A DNA stretch of 35,390 nucleotides from assembly GCA_031270865.1 (NCBI GenBank), contig JAISWI010000088.1:1-35390 (forward strand), written 5' to 3'. The position numbers and the translations under genes are program-made. The stretch is from Oscillospiraceae bacterium. Its GTDB lineage: Bacteria > Bacillota > Clostridia > Christensenellales > Aristaeellaceae. Each line of letters begins with the position of its first letter. The stretch's first letter is position 1. The notes under the pieces were generated by a model. That model was not told the DNA's origin. It was given only the letters and a program-made list of their open reading frames with translations, and did no database searches. This document shows, one piece after another, positions 16,501-23,661 of this stretch.

Positions 16501-18091
16501 CTGGCGTTCCTTCTTCCCCGGCGGCGTCCTTGCGGTTAGCGAATACCTCGGATACATGGGATAACACCGCGTCCACGTCGGACGGCTTGCCCGCGATGAG
16601 GCGCAGCTTGCGGTCCGACGAATCGTAGCAATGCGGCAGCCAGCGCGCCCATTGCCAGCGATCCTTCTCGCCGGGGCCATGCAGGATCACGATACGAACA
16701 TCCGTATAGCTGTGCGTGGCCGCCAGCCGCGCCACGATGGACCTCAGCATCTCCTGGACGCTGTCAGAGCCAGCCAGCCCGAACACGGCCTGGTCGATGA
16801 GCGAAATGGATACGGGCATGTTCCTAAGCGTCCTGTATTTGGTTTGGAGCGTCTCGGGATAATCGCGCAGCTCGTCGTCCATGAGGGACAGCCGGTTCCG
16901 CGGAATCTTTATCTCGGCGGGGAACGGAACGTCGCCCACGCCCACGCGAACGCGCAGGAAATCCGGATGGCCGGGCATGCGCTCCCAAAGGCGCGTCCGC
17001 CTGCCGGAGGCGATCTCGAAGACCCGCGAGGGCGAAGGATACTGCTCCAGCAGCCTGTCGCACTCAGCCTGAGCGCGTTTGCCCAGCTTGTCGTCAAGCT
17101 CGCGGAGGTAATCGCCGTATACCTGCCGCCGCTTCGCCTCGCCACGCTTCTCCAGGCGTTTTTGGTATTGGCGGTTCGCTGTCGCCCACACGATGGCCAG
17201 CAGGGACGAGAAGCCCACCGTTACCAGACTGAACACGCGAGTACGGCTGTCCATGCCCGCCGCGGAGTACACAGCCACGGACGCTGCCATCGGGATGGCC
17301 ATCGTCATGGACGGACCAACCTGAAGGAACCACGGGGGACGGTTGGCCGCCGCTTTCTGGACGGGACTCTCTATTTCTACGGCCATGGTGTCAGGCGGAC
17401 TCAACAGGCGGGGAGCGCGGTGGAACTCGATTCGCGCGGAAGGCGGCGCGTCCGGTTCCGGGATGGCGGAACCAGCCGCCGCCTTCTCCAGCGCGACGCT
17501 TTTCAGCGTTGGAGGCTGGTTGACAGCGAGCATGCCGTCCAGCCATATGATCCTCAATCCCGTCGGGATCTGGATAATATCGCCAAAAGACAGGTCGTGT
17601 TGGCTGTTCAGCGCCTTTCGCCCGTTTACGTAGCTGCCATTGGAGCTGGTATCCGCGAAGACAGCGCGGCCGCCGTCAAAGGCAATCGCCGCGTGATGGC
17701 GCGATGTCTGGGGATCGTCGTTGAAAATGGTATCATGCCCCGACTTGCCGATGGTGATGGTCGAGCCGGCGGCGGCGCGGTACTTCATGAGGCGCGTTTC
17801 GCCTTTTGATATCGCGCGGACCACCAGGCCGACAGCCGATCCGCCGCATATGAGCGTTTCGTTCACGCCGTCCCCTATCTGGATTTCACAGCCTTCCGGC
17901 GAGGACGCGAAGCGCGAGCCTTCCGGCGCGGCCAGGTAACACAGCCCGTCCAATTCCCGCGCGGATAGGACGACGTCGCTGGGACAGCCGAAGTCTGAAC
18001 GCGAGAGTACCAGCTTCTCCGTCCATGTCCGCTGGTCGGGGAGGTAAAACTCGCGTACCCGCGAATTGGCGTACGCCCATATACACAGCAC
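13505..18091 (-). CDS. essC: EssC-type T7SS motor ATPase (FHA-FHA-TM-FtsK/SpoIIIE x3)
   Basis: 1528 residues; GTG at 18091 with GAAGG about seven bases upstream. Order: a weak FHA-like region at 1-~90, a clear FHA domain at ~105-185 (ITIGKSGHD, TSRHHAAI, TSSNGSYVNG), two membrane helices at ~262-282 and ~290-312, then three FtsK/SpoIIIE ATPase domains. Domain 1 has Walker A GTTGSGKS at ~693 and Walker B LIIITDEFAEL; domain 2 has GLTGAGKTT at ~1034 but Walker B LWIIMVDRV without the catalytic Glu; domain 3 has GARRGGKTG at ~1324 and IVILIDELDQM. This is the layout of EssC (YukBA), the hexameric membrane motor that recognises and drives export of WXG100/LXG substrates. It is the first gene of the operon, behind a near-consensus promoter. 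Confidence 0.97.
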   Translation of the reverse strand: MLCIWAYANSRVREFYLPDQRTWTEKLVLSRSDFGCPSDVVLSARELDGLCYLAAPEGSRFASSPEGCEIQIGDGVNETLICGGSAVGLVVRAISKGETRLMKYRAAAGSTITIGKSGHDTIFNDDPQTSRHHAAIAFDGGRAVFADTSSNGSYVNGRKALNSQHDLSFGDIIQIPTGLRIIWLDGMLAVNQPPTLKSVALEKAAAGSAIPEPDAPPSARIEFHRAPRLLSPPDTMAVEIESPVQKAAANRPPWFLQVGPSMTMAIPMAASVAVYSAAGMDSRTRVFSLVTVGFSSLLAIVWATANRQYQKRLEKRGEAKRRQVYGDYLRELDDKLGKRAQAECDRLLEQYPSPSRVFEIASGRRTRLWERMPGHPDFLRVRVGVGDVPFPAEIKIPRNRLSLMDDELRDYPETLQTKYRTLRNMPVSISLIDQAVFGLAGSDSVQEMLRSIVARLAATHSYTDVRIVILHGPGEKDRWQWARWLPHCYDSSDRKLRLIAGKPSDVDAVLSHVSEVFANRKDAAGEEGTPADLPRYVVCATHPKLIEDQPFLATLLGGAPGLTYIAAAPYMDQLPKECGLVFEADKESCSLYEMIGKRSPLTGEFMDPDCLERLARALAPMRVTETAINTAIPTSVTFLETYGVRRAEDLDIWRLWSENHVYDGMRSVVGLGAGGKPFALDLCENAHGPHGLVAGTTGSGKSVMLQTYILSLAVNYSPDEVQFLLIDYKGGGMTAPFVGLPHVSGILTNLDGGAIYRARVSLQAEVRRRQTLFAQAGVEKIDEYIRMREASQDMAPLAHLIIITDEFAELKSDQPDFMSNLISIARVGRSLGVHLILATQKPSNSVSDEIWANSRFKICLRVQDRADSSQMLHHPEAAYLKGAGRCYLQVGNDELFIQLQTSYSGAPYDPDMARADELAALLDDLGRPVPLAQPKRIVPRSARITEMEAVLARIEDVARSRDVNQAFQLWKEPLKEVLFLEDIEEYETSGFNGEGWPSSSDVSPVVGVMDDLRRQCQTPVRLPFADIGNVIVCGLTGAGKTTFLQTLALSAARMYSPARVQVYIFSLTTRTLGILKALPHVGDVVYQDEEAEIQRLVRMLDKENERRRALLAEAGTDSFAEYNRAMARKNAAPLPLWIIMVDRVQQAREDTFPDDTRRKLFTLMRETAGRGICFIVTAMGMNELPGNLHTSFTGIALQQSDKGAYREALGCVVQAEEASIPQLPGRGLFRMDGPHEFQTALYGAEQGDEARIGRIADAAHAMDDAWNGVRPRPIPRVPENIAQAEFLALPACSNPSPWRAPVGFDIEDGSPFHLPLDRDHSWLVFGARRGGKTGLLTQIARLYAGFGARIIAVGGGNAFASDPPGIERYSWSDKRLDEALRSVSVEINGTRTRGKAKAREEGGEPAVRAYAEKLQPIVILIDELDQMAGQGSEYALKFLPPTIGRAAMYGIYVFAALAHDSYQGCASKPLVKAFADTQRGILLGGRYGVGFASPWNLPRSAQRRESFQAGHGLLYMGDTVREIMVPSP

Positions 18092-18144
18092 CGGCGCGCC
18101 TTCTTCCCAATTTAGCGTTGATCGCCAGCGGCAATCGTTTTTTA

Positions 18145-18173
18145 ATTATACCAGAAATCCCCAAATAAACCAA
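18145..18173 (-). promoter_or_regulatory. SigmaA-type promoter of the T7SS operon
   Basis: On the minus strand TTGGTT (18168-18173), a 17-base spacer, and TATAAT (18145-18150). It lies 54 bases upstream of the essC GTG start, in an AT-rich gap. Confidence 0.8.
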
Positions 18174-18211
18174 TGTCGCGTCCTCGACAAATCAGTTAAA
18201 TAAAAGACAAA

Positions 18212-18235
18212 ATTTGGCGACAACTGTTACCAAAT
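18212..18235. promoter_or_regulatory. 24-base imperfect palindrome between divergent promoters
   Basis: The arms ATTTGG and CCAAAT are perfect, and the inner bases are partly symmetric (GACAACTGTTAC). It lies between the two divergent promoters, 39 bases from the -35 of the essC promoter and 27 bases from that of the plus-strand promoter, so a single bound dimer could control both operons. Confidence 0.4.
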
Positions 18236-18261
18236 ATTAACACAATACATCCGTGAAACGC

Positions 18262-18290
18262 TTGAACCACGCGGACCGGCACTATATAAT
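18262..18290 (+). promoter_or_regulatory. SigmaA-type promoter of the plus-strand (kinase) block
   Basis: TTGAAC (18262-18267), 17-base spacer, TATAAT (18285-18290). Transcription would start near 18297, just before the small ORF at 18335. Confidence 0.8.
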
Positions 18291-18334
18291 TATGAAGCGT
18301 TGAGTGAAGCTCGCCGCCCACACACGAAGGATGG

Positions 18335-18622
18335 ATGCGCGTGGATGGAATAACCGCCAGGTTACGAAGGTTTGTTGTGTGGAGCGCTGCCATACGGCTG
18401 CTTCTGTTTTCCCGCGCCAGTGACGCGGTCGCTTATGTCGGCCAAACCCTGTTGAACACATCCTTATCCGAATGGATATCAAGCCTTGCGGATGGCCTCG
18501 CCATGTCAGCCGAACCAACAGCGTTTACTACAAATGCCGCGATGGGGCGGGCCTTTGGGGACCCTTGCGCCCTGCCGCCCATGGATGAATTATTGCGCTG
18601 GGAAGCGCGTCGAATCCATTAA
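18335..18622 (+). CDS. Possible small unknown protein at the head of the kinase operon
   Basis: 95 residues, first ORF after the plus-strand promoter. AAGGA lies four bases before the ATG at 18335 and nine before an in-frame GTG at 18341. No family is recognised. It has a basic N-terminus (ARLRRFVVWSAAIRLLLFSR) followed by an amphipathic segment; it could be a leader peptide, a membrane-associated small protein, or not translated at all. No overlap with another gene, and the promoter fits, but codon use is less biased to G/C at third positions than in the neighbours. A lone AACGTT box lies at 18623-18628. Confidence 0.35.
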   Translation: MRVDGITARLRRFVVWSAAIRLLLFSRASDAVAYVGQTLLNTSLSEWISSLADGLAMSAEPTAFTTNAAMGRAFGDPCALPPMDELLRWEARRIH

Positions 18623-18630
18623 AACGTTTC

Positions 18631-18658
18631 GATTGAAGATTGAAGATTGAAGATTGGG
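18631..18658 (+). repeat. GATTGAA heptamer repeat upstream of the TM-FHA gene
   Basis: Three perfect GATTGAA copies and a partial fourth (GATTGGG) run up to the GGGGAGGAG site before the TM-FHA gene. Slippage here would change leader length only. Confidence 0.75.
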
Positions 18659-18682
18659 GAGGAGATTGCTACGAAACAGGTT

Positions 18683-19756
18683 ATGTTGGATCTTTCTTGG
18701 CTTGCGCTTTCAGCGAGAGCGGAGGCCGCGCCCGACACCGCCGCGCCCGCGAACGACACTCTCGCGGCGTGGCTCGACTTTGCCAGGGACACGGTTGAAT
18801 CCGCGCTCCAGTACTTCAGCCCGGAGAGGGCCTTGATGTCCAATCCGCTGTTTCTGGCATGCGTCGCCGGGGCCGCGCTGCTCATCGCGCTGACGCTGAC
18901 GCTGGTAGTCCGCGCGATTACGCGCTCCTCACGCAAACACGCGCGGGAGAAACGCTTGCAAGCGTTCTCGCGGCTGCAAGCGGCGCCGGAGACTGTCACG
19001 CAGCCTTATCCGGAGAAACCCGTCGCGTATACCCCGCCGCCCGAACCGCCGCGACACCAGCAACCGCCCGAGCAACCGCGACACCAGCAGGCGCCCGAGC
19101 AACCGCGATACCAGCAACCGCCCGAGCAACCGCGATACCAACAGCCGCCCGAGCCGCCGCGCTACCAACAGCTGCCCGAGCAACCGCGATACCAGCAGGC
19201 GCCCGAGCAACCGCGATACCAGCAGGCGCCCGAGCAACCGCGCTACCAGCAGCCGCCCGAGCAACCGCGATACCAACAGCCGCCCGAGCAACCGCGATCC
19301 CAGCAGCCGCCCGAGCCGCCGCGATACCAGCAGGCGCCCGAGCAACCGCGATACCAACAGCCCGCGCAGCGTCCGCGCGTGATTGACCCAACCGTCGCGG
19401 TCGCGCCGTCCGCGCAGGTTGGATCGTATGATAAGACGGTCTCAATCGTTTCCGATAAGCGGATTCCTATCCACGTCCAGGTCACTGATGACAAAGGGCG
19501 TGTCTCTGATCGCCAGCTTGTCATAGAAGAACGGCTGGAGATCGGCCGCTCGCCGGAGTGCGGCCTTGTGCTGACCGACTCCGCCGTGTCACAGCGGCAC
19601 ACGCTTCTCCGCGCGGAAGGCGGGAAGCTCACCGCGCAGGATATCGGCTCGACCAACGGCACGCTTCTATATGGGCAGCCCTTGAAAGGCGCGGCCTCGC
19701 TGTTAAGCGGAAGCGTCCTGAAACTTGGCAACACCACGCTGACGATCAGGTATTGA
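18683..19756 (+). CDS. TM-FHA protein with PEQPRYQQ repeats
   Basis: 357 residues from the ATG at 18683; the start is uncertain because the strong GGGGAGGAG at 18656-18664 is 18 bases upstream, and an in-frame TTG exists at 18647. A membrane helix at ~53-75 (NPLFLACVAGAALLIALTLTLVV) is followed by a basic stretch, twelve 9-residue repeats of the form PExPRYQQx (~120-227), a short segment with YDKTVS, and a C-terminal FHA domain at ~263-357 (LEIGRSPECG, SAVSQRHTLL, GSTNGTLLYG). With the helix near the N-terminus, FHA and repeats are likely cytoplasmic. The YDKT motif resembles the HEKT/HDKT motifs of the vWA-FHA protein and may be phosphorylated by the neighbouring kinase (inference). FHA proteins scaffold phospho-dependent complexes. 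Confidence 0.85.
   Translation: MLDLSWLALSARAEAAPDTAAPANDTLAAWLDFARDTVESALQYFSPERALMSNPLFLACVAGAALLIALTLTLVVRAITRSSRKHAREKRLQAFSRLQAAPETVTQPYPEKPVAYTPPPEPPRHQQPPEQPRHQQAPEQPRYQQPPEQPRYQQPPEPPRYQQLPEQPRYQQAPEQPRYQQAPEQPRYQQPPEQPRYQQPPEQPRSQQPPEPPRYQQAPEQPRYQQPAQRPRVIDPTVAVAPSAQVGSYDKTVSIVSDKRIPIHVQVTDDKGRVSDRQLVIEERLEIGRSPECGLVLTDSAVSQRHTLLRAEGGKLTAQDIGSTNGTLLYGQPLKGAASLLSGSVLKLGNTTLTIRY
19040..19363 (+). repeat. Twelve 27-bp tandem repeats coding PEQPRYQQx
   Basis: Twelve contiguous 27-base units encode PE(Q/P)PR(Y/H/S)QQ(P/A/L). This is a polyproline/glutamine spacer inside the TM-FHA gene, and its copy number probably varies between strains. Confidence 0.9.
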
Positions 19757-19795
19757 TCCCGCGTGAAAGGCGACAACGATTAAGGAGGCGCGCGT

Positions 19796-21607
19796 ATGAA
19801 ACTGTGGAAGGCTTGCTTGCTGGCGCTGCTCGTTATTGCGGGTTTGGCGGCGTCCGCCGCCCTTAGCGAATCCGGGGACGACGAAATGTCGAAGGCCGAA
19901 TGGCCGTACCAGGCGCTTATCGAAATGTTCGACGAAGCGATGAACAGCGAGGAACTATATACAAACCTGTCCGAGGACGCGCTCACGGAGCTTGGCAAAG
20001 CGCGAAGAATAGCGGAGCAGGTGTCTGGCTATAAGGACAGCGCGCAGTGGATCATCTACATTGACGGCGTCGTCGCCCTGCTGAACAAGGACTATCAGCA
20101 GGCCCAGGAGCTTTTCTCGCGGTTGGACGACCCGGGTTTCCACAACAACGCCAACGCCCTGCTAGCGTTCGCGAACGGCCAGCTGCTGGAGCGGTCCGGC
20201 GACATCATCAACGCCGCGCTGCAGTACAAGGCGGCCGGCGAGTTCCTCAAGACGGAGGCTGAAGCCATGTATGAGAAACTCACAAACCCGCAATTCATCC
20301 GGGCGGCGCTGTTGAAGTATATTGAAGGCAAACAGTATTCCCACGTCATCGCCATGGTTGACCAGCTTGAGGCGAATTACATCGACGTGCCCCAAGCCGC
20401 TCTGTATAAGTCCTACGTCATGGGTTTGATAGAGATGGAGAATCCTGACGTGAAGGACGAGGACACCCGCCTCGCGAACGCGCTGCCTTACTTTGAGGCC
20501 GGGGCCGCCGAACACTTTCTGGACAGCGAGGCGGAGGCGGCGGACATCAAGGCCAGGCGGATTGAGCTGTCCGGCAACCTGCGCGGCGCGGTGGCCGCGT
20601 ACGTTGAAGCGCTGGCGATCGCGAAGGCCGACGCGGTATCCGGCGATAGCCTGAACTATTCCGACAGCCGGCTGCCTGTCTGCCAGGACGCGCTCTACAA
20701 ACAGGCCGACGGCCTTTATCAAAAGGGAGCGGCCGCCTTAGACCGCGACAGCTACCGCCAGGCCAAGGAACTGTTCGTGTTCCTAGGCGGATATGAGAAC
20801 AGCGCGGCCAGGGCGGAGGAGGTCCAAGCGGCCATCAATGACATTCCAATCCATGACATAGCTAATCTTGATCTATACCAAGTGGAGGCGACCACCATCA
20901 AACTGTCATGGGAGGACGCGGTCGACGGGCCGTGGGAGGTCACCGTACGGCCCACGGGCATGCGCTTCCCGGTGGAAACGTTCACCACGAACCGGCTCTA
21001 CTATACCATTGACAACCTGCTTCCCGACACCGCGTACTCGATCGACGTGAAGGGGCAGATAGGCGAGAGCAAAACGCTGACCGGAAACGCGAAGACGAAG
21101 GAGGTCGCGCTGTTTACCGCGCAGGGCTTCGAGTTAGATGTCCCTGACACGCTCTACCAGTACAAGTTATCTGAAGAACGGACGATAGAATTGGTTAACA
21201 TGGTGGCTCACGCCAAGGACAAGAATAAGGCGTGGGAGCTTATAAGACTATACGGCGAGCTGCCCCTGCCGAAAAGCTCGCTTGAGGACGCGGATATAGG
21301 TTTCGTGGTGGCGCCCGAATTGCTGCATGCTGACCACGCTTTAGCCGAACTGACGTGGATGGTCCGCATGGCCCTTACAGTCGACGGGGTTGGCGTGGTC
21401 GATTACACGAAGCAGCACAAGGTCGCCGACGCGTACTTCATAGGGCTGTGCCTTGAGCTGAACCCGCTGCTTGACAAGCTGTACGAACAGAACGGCTCAT
21501 GGCCGACGGGCGAGGCGAGGCTGGACGCGTATATCGACGACACGCTGCTCATGACCGATACTCTGCGCCTTACCGCGCTATCAGGGGGGAGCTCCGATGT
21601 CAAATGA
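19796..21607 (+). CDS. Secreted TPR-like protein with fibronectin type III domain
   Basis: 603 residues; TAAGGAGG is nine bases before the ATG. Signal peptide at 1-~23 (LLALLVIAGLAASAALS), no lipobox Cys. The TPR-like module at ~30-170 opens with EWPYQALIEMF and contains SGYKDSAQWIIYIDG, shared with four other proteins here. More helical repeats run to ~345 (YQAQELF, GGYENSAARAEE). A fibronectin type III-like domain follows at ~355-447 (VEATTIKLSWED, LYYTIDNLLPDTAYSIDV), then an unknown C-terminal domain that contains TIELVNMVAHAKD and ends SWPTGEARLDAYIDDTLL. The kinase that follows has a related C-terminal stretch (KWPARSMTLELYLDGELL). It overlaps the kinase gene by 11 bases. It may be an outer-face partner or ligand receptor of the kinase. 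Confidence 0.85.
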   Translation: MKLWKACLLALLVIAGLAASAALSESGDDEMSKAEWPYQALIEMFDEAMNSEELYTNLSEDALTELGKARRIAEQVSGYKDSAQWIIYIDGVVALLNKDYQQAQELFSRLDDPGFHNNANALLAFANGQLLERSGDIINAALQYKAAGEFLKTEAEAMYEKLTNPQFIRAALLKYIEGKQYSHVIAMVDQLEANYIDVPQAALYKSYVMGLIEMENPDVKDEDTRLANALPYFEAGAAEHFLDSEAEAADIKARRIELSGNLRGAVAAYVEALAIAKADAVSGDSLNYSDSRLPVCQDALYKQADGLYQKGAAALDRDSYRQAKELFVFLGGYENSAARAEEVQAAINDIPIHDIANLDLYQVEATTIKLSWEDAVDGPWEVTVRPTGMRFPVETFTTNRLYYTIDNLLPDTAYSIDVKGQIGESKTLTGNAKTKEVALFTAQGFELDVPDTLYQYKLSEERTIELVNMVAHAKDKNKAWELIRLYGELPLPKSSLEDADIGFVVAPELLHADHALAELTWMVRMALTVDGVGVVDYTKQHKVADAYFIGLCLELNPLLDKLYEQNGSWPTGEARLDAYIDDTLLMTDTLRLTALSGGSSDVK

Positions 21608-23612
21608 CAGCCGAGCCTCGGCGCTGCAGCGTATCCTGAACTCGATGCCGTTATGGGACAAGTGGACGGTCGGCGAGTATCTTGGCTCAGGCTCGTTCAG
21701 CTATGTGTACGCTGTGTACCGTCAGGAAGGCGAGCGGAGCGTTTCGCAGGCCTTGAAGTGGATACCGCTGCCGCATCCGCAAAAGTCATACTGGGAATAT
21801 AACAAGGACCTCCTGGGACAGTCCGACCAGACGATCCATGACTATTTCCGGAAGATATCACGCGCGCGCGAGGACGAGTTCAAGCAGATGATGGAGCTTA
21901 GCTCCTCGCCGCACGTCACGCAGTGCCGGAACTTCACCACCTATGAGCGCGAGGACGAGCCGGGCTGCGACATCCTGATACGCATGGAGAGGCTGCTGCC
22001 GCTTGACGACTACCTTGCCAGCCGGTCCGGCTTCAGCGAGCGCGACACTCTGCGCCTGGGCATCCACCTGTGCGAGGCCTTGGAAAACTGCGCGATACTG
22101 AATATCATCCACCGCGATATCAAGCCCGGCAACATCTTCGTCGGGTTTGACGAGGATGGCGAAGCCGTCTACAAGCTGGGCGACTTCGGCGAAGCCCGCG
22201 CGTTGTCGGACGGCAGGACCTCCACGGTCTCAATGACGGGCACGCCATCCTACATGGCGCCTGAAGTAAGCAATTACCAGGACCAACACGCGGATGTCGA
22301 CCGCTATTCGCTGGGTATCGCGCTCTATGAGCTGGTCAACAACCGCAAGCGCCCGTTTGAGCCGCAAGGCGTTATCCTGACGCCCAATGAGGTTGAGGCG
22401 TCGCTCAGGCGGCGCATAAGCGGCGAGCCGCTGCCCAGGCCGCTCAACTGCTCCGACGGGCTTTGGGAGGTTATCCGCAAGGCGTGCGCGTTCCTGCCGC
22501 AGGACCGTTATTCCAGCGCCGCGGAGATGCGCGCGGAGCTGGAGCGCGTCGCGCCGGAAACGTGGGCGCTGCCTCCATCAACCGGCAAACGTTCCGATTC
22601 GTCGTACGCGCCGCCGCCCCGAGGCTCGCCAAACAACAGCGGCCAGCAAAACAACAGCGCCTCGCGCGGCGCGAAGCGGGGCGGGGTTAGGGTTGACGAA
22701 GTAACGATCAGCGCGGCGGGAACGCCCGGCGGCCAGCCGCCTTCGCGAGGGGGGTATGGCGGCGACACGCCTATAACGATCGCGCCTCCCTCGCGGCCGA
22801 AGAAGACGCGGTGGGTATGGATTCCAATCCTGCTGGCGCTCGCCGCTGTCCTGGCGATCGGCGTGTATCTATTGGCCCACATGGACGTGTTGGCCATGGT
22901 TAGCGTCGACGCGTCCAGCGTGGGTCCCAACCAGGCGCGGCTTGACGTTACCGGCGTGTCGAGTTCCGACCTTATCCGCTATAACGCGGCTGGCGTCGCG
23001 CTGGCAAATGGCCTGACGGTGTCGGCGAAGGCTGGCGTCAACCTGGCCATGCTGATACCGGAATCCGTTTACGCGGCGGCTGTGGAGCGGAACGGCGAGT
23101 TTATCTCCGAAACGGAGTTCAGCACAGGCGAAGCCGTCCTGATGCGGGACGATACGCTTGAGCTTATAGGAAGCGTTAAGGTGACGCCAAGCGAAAGTCC
23201 CGTCAGCCTGGTCAGCCTGAAGAACGCCCCTATAGCGGAGCAGGAGATTCATCCGTCGGTCTCGTTCCAATTCTTCGCGTTTCCAAACGATCTAACCATG
23301 GTGGATGTTCTGCCGGACCGCGTCAAGAATAAACCGACGCTGCAAATCGTACTGCGCGAAAGCGAAAGGGTGTTTTTCGTGGACGCCCAGCCGTTAGTAT
23401 GGATTATAGAGGATGTGGAAGCGGAAGGCACCAGTAACGGCTCCATGCGCGCCTTTCCGTTTAATTCTTATACTTTCAGCCTCGACACCGTATTGGACGC
23501 GCTGTGGAGGCACAACGGCGGCAAGTGGCCCGCGCGGTCCATGACGCTGGAACTCTACCTTGACGGCGAACTGCTAGGCTCAACGCCCCTTGGTATCCAA
23601 ACGAGCGACTGA
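21597..23612 (+). CDS. Transmembrane Ser/Thr protein kinase (Hanks type)
   Basis: 671 residues, GGGGGGAG five bases before the ATG. Kinase domain at ~22-310: Gly loop LGSGSFSYVYAV, ATP Lys54 (QALKW), HRDIKPGN with catalytic Asp174, DFGEAR with Asp196, and GTPSYMAPE; all catalytic residues are present. A Pro/Gly/Ser-rich juxtamembrane segment leads to a single membrane helix at ~403-426 (WIPILLALAAVLAIGVYLLA), then ~245 extracytoplasmic residues without PASTA repeats, ending in a segment related to the C-terminus of the upstream protein. The expected partner is the PP2C phosphatase at 2811-4322. The kinase-TM-outer domain order equals that of EssB/YukC, the T7SS pseudokinase, but here the kinase looks active; no separate EssB is seen. 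Confidence 0.95.
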   Translation: MSNDSRASALQRILNSMPLWDKWTVGEYLGSGSFSYVYAVYRQEGERSVSQALKWIPLPHPQKSYWEYNKDLLGQSDQTIHDYFRKISRAREDEFKQMMELSSSPHVTQCRNFTTYEREDEPGCDILIRMERLLPLDDYLASRSGFSERDTLRLGIHLCEALENCAILNIIHRDIKPGNIFVGFDEDGEAVYKLGDFGEARALSDGRTSTVSMTGTPSYMAPEVSNYQDQHADVDRYSLGIALYELVNNRKRPFEPQGVILTPNEVEASLRRRISGEPLPRPLNCSDGLWEVIRKACAFLPQDRYSSAAEMRAELERVAPETWALPPSTGKRSDSSYAPPPRGSPNNSGQQNNSASRGAKRGGVRVDEVTISAAGTPGGQPPSRGGYGGDTPITIAPPSRPKKTRWVWIPILLALAAVLAIGVYLLAHMDVLAMVSVDASSVGPNQARLDVTGVSSSDLIRYNAAGVALANGLTVSAKAGVNLAMLIPESVYAAAVERNGEFISETEFSTGEAVLMRDDTLELIGSVKVTPSESPVSLVSLKNAPIAEQEIHPSVSFQFFAFPNDLTMVDVLPDRVKNKPTLQIVLRESERVFFVDAQPLVWIIEDVEAEGTSNGSMRAFPFNSYTFSLDTVLDALWRHNGGKWPARSMTLELYLDGELLGSTPLGIQTSD

Positions 23613-23661
23613 CGCGCGACGCGCGCGAAACACGCGTTTATATAAGAAAGGAGCGTCCACC

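Noticed and set aside
16631..17809. 392-codon open frame on the plus strand inside essC
   Set aside because: Antisense to a well-supported EssC; composition is Arg/Gly/His-rich and no family is recognisable.
23590..23661. Upstream start for the multidomain TPR/SH3 gene
   Set aside because: It overlaps the kinase gene, and the good ribosome site and signal peptide belong to the ATG at 23662.
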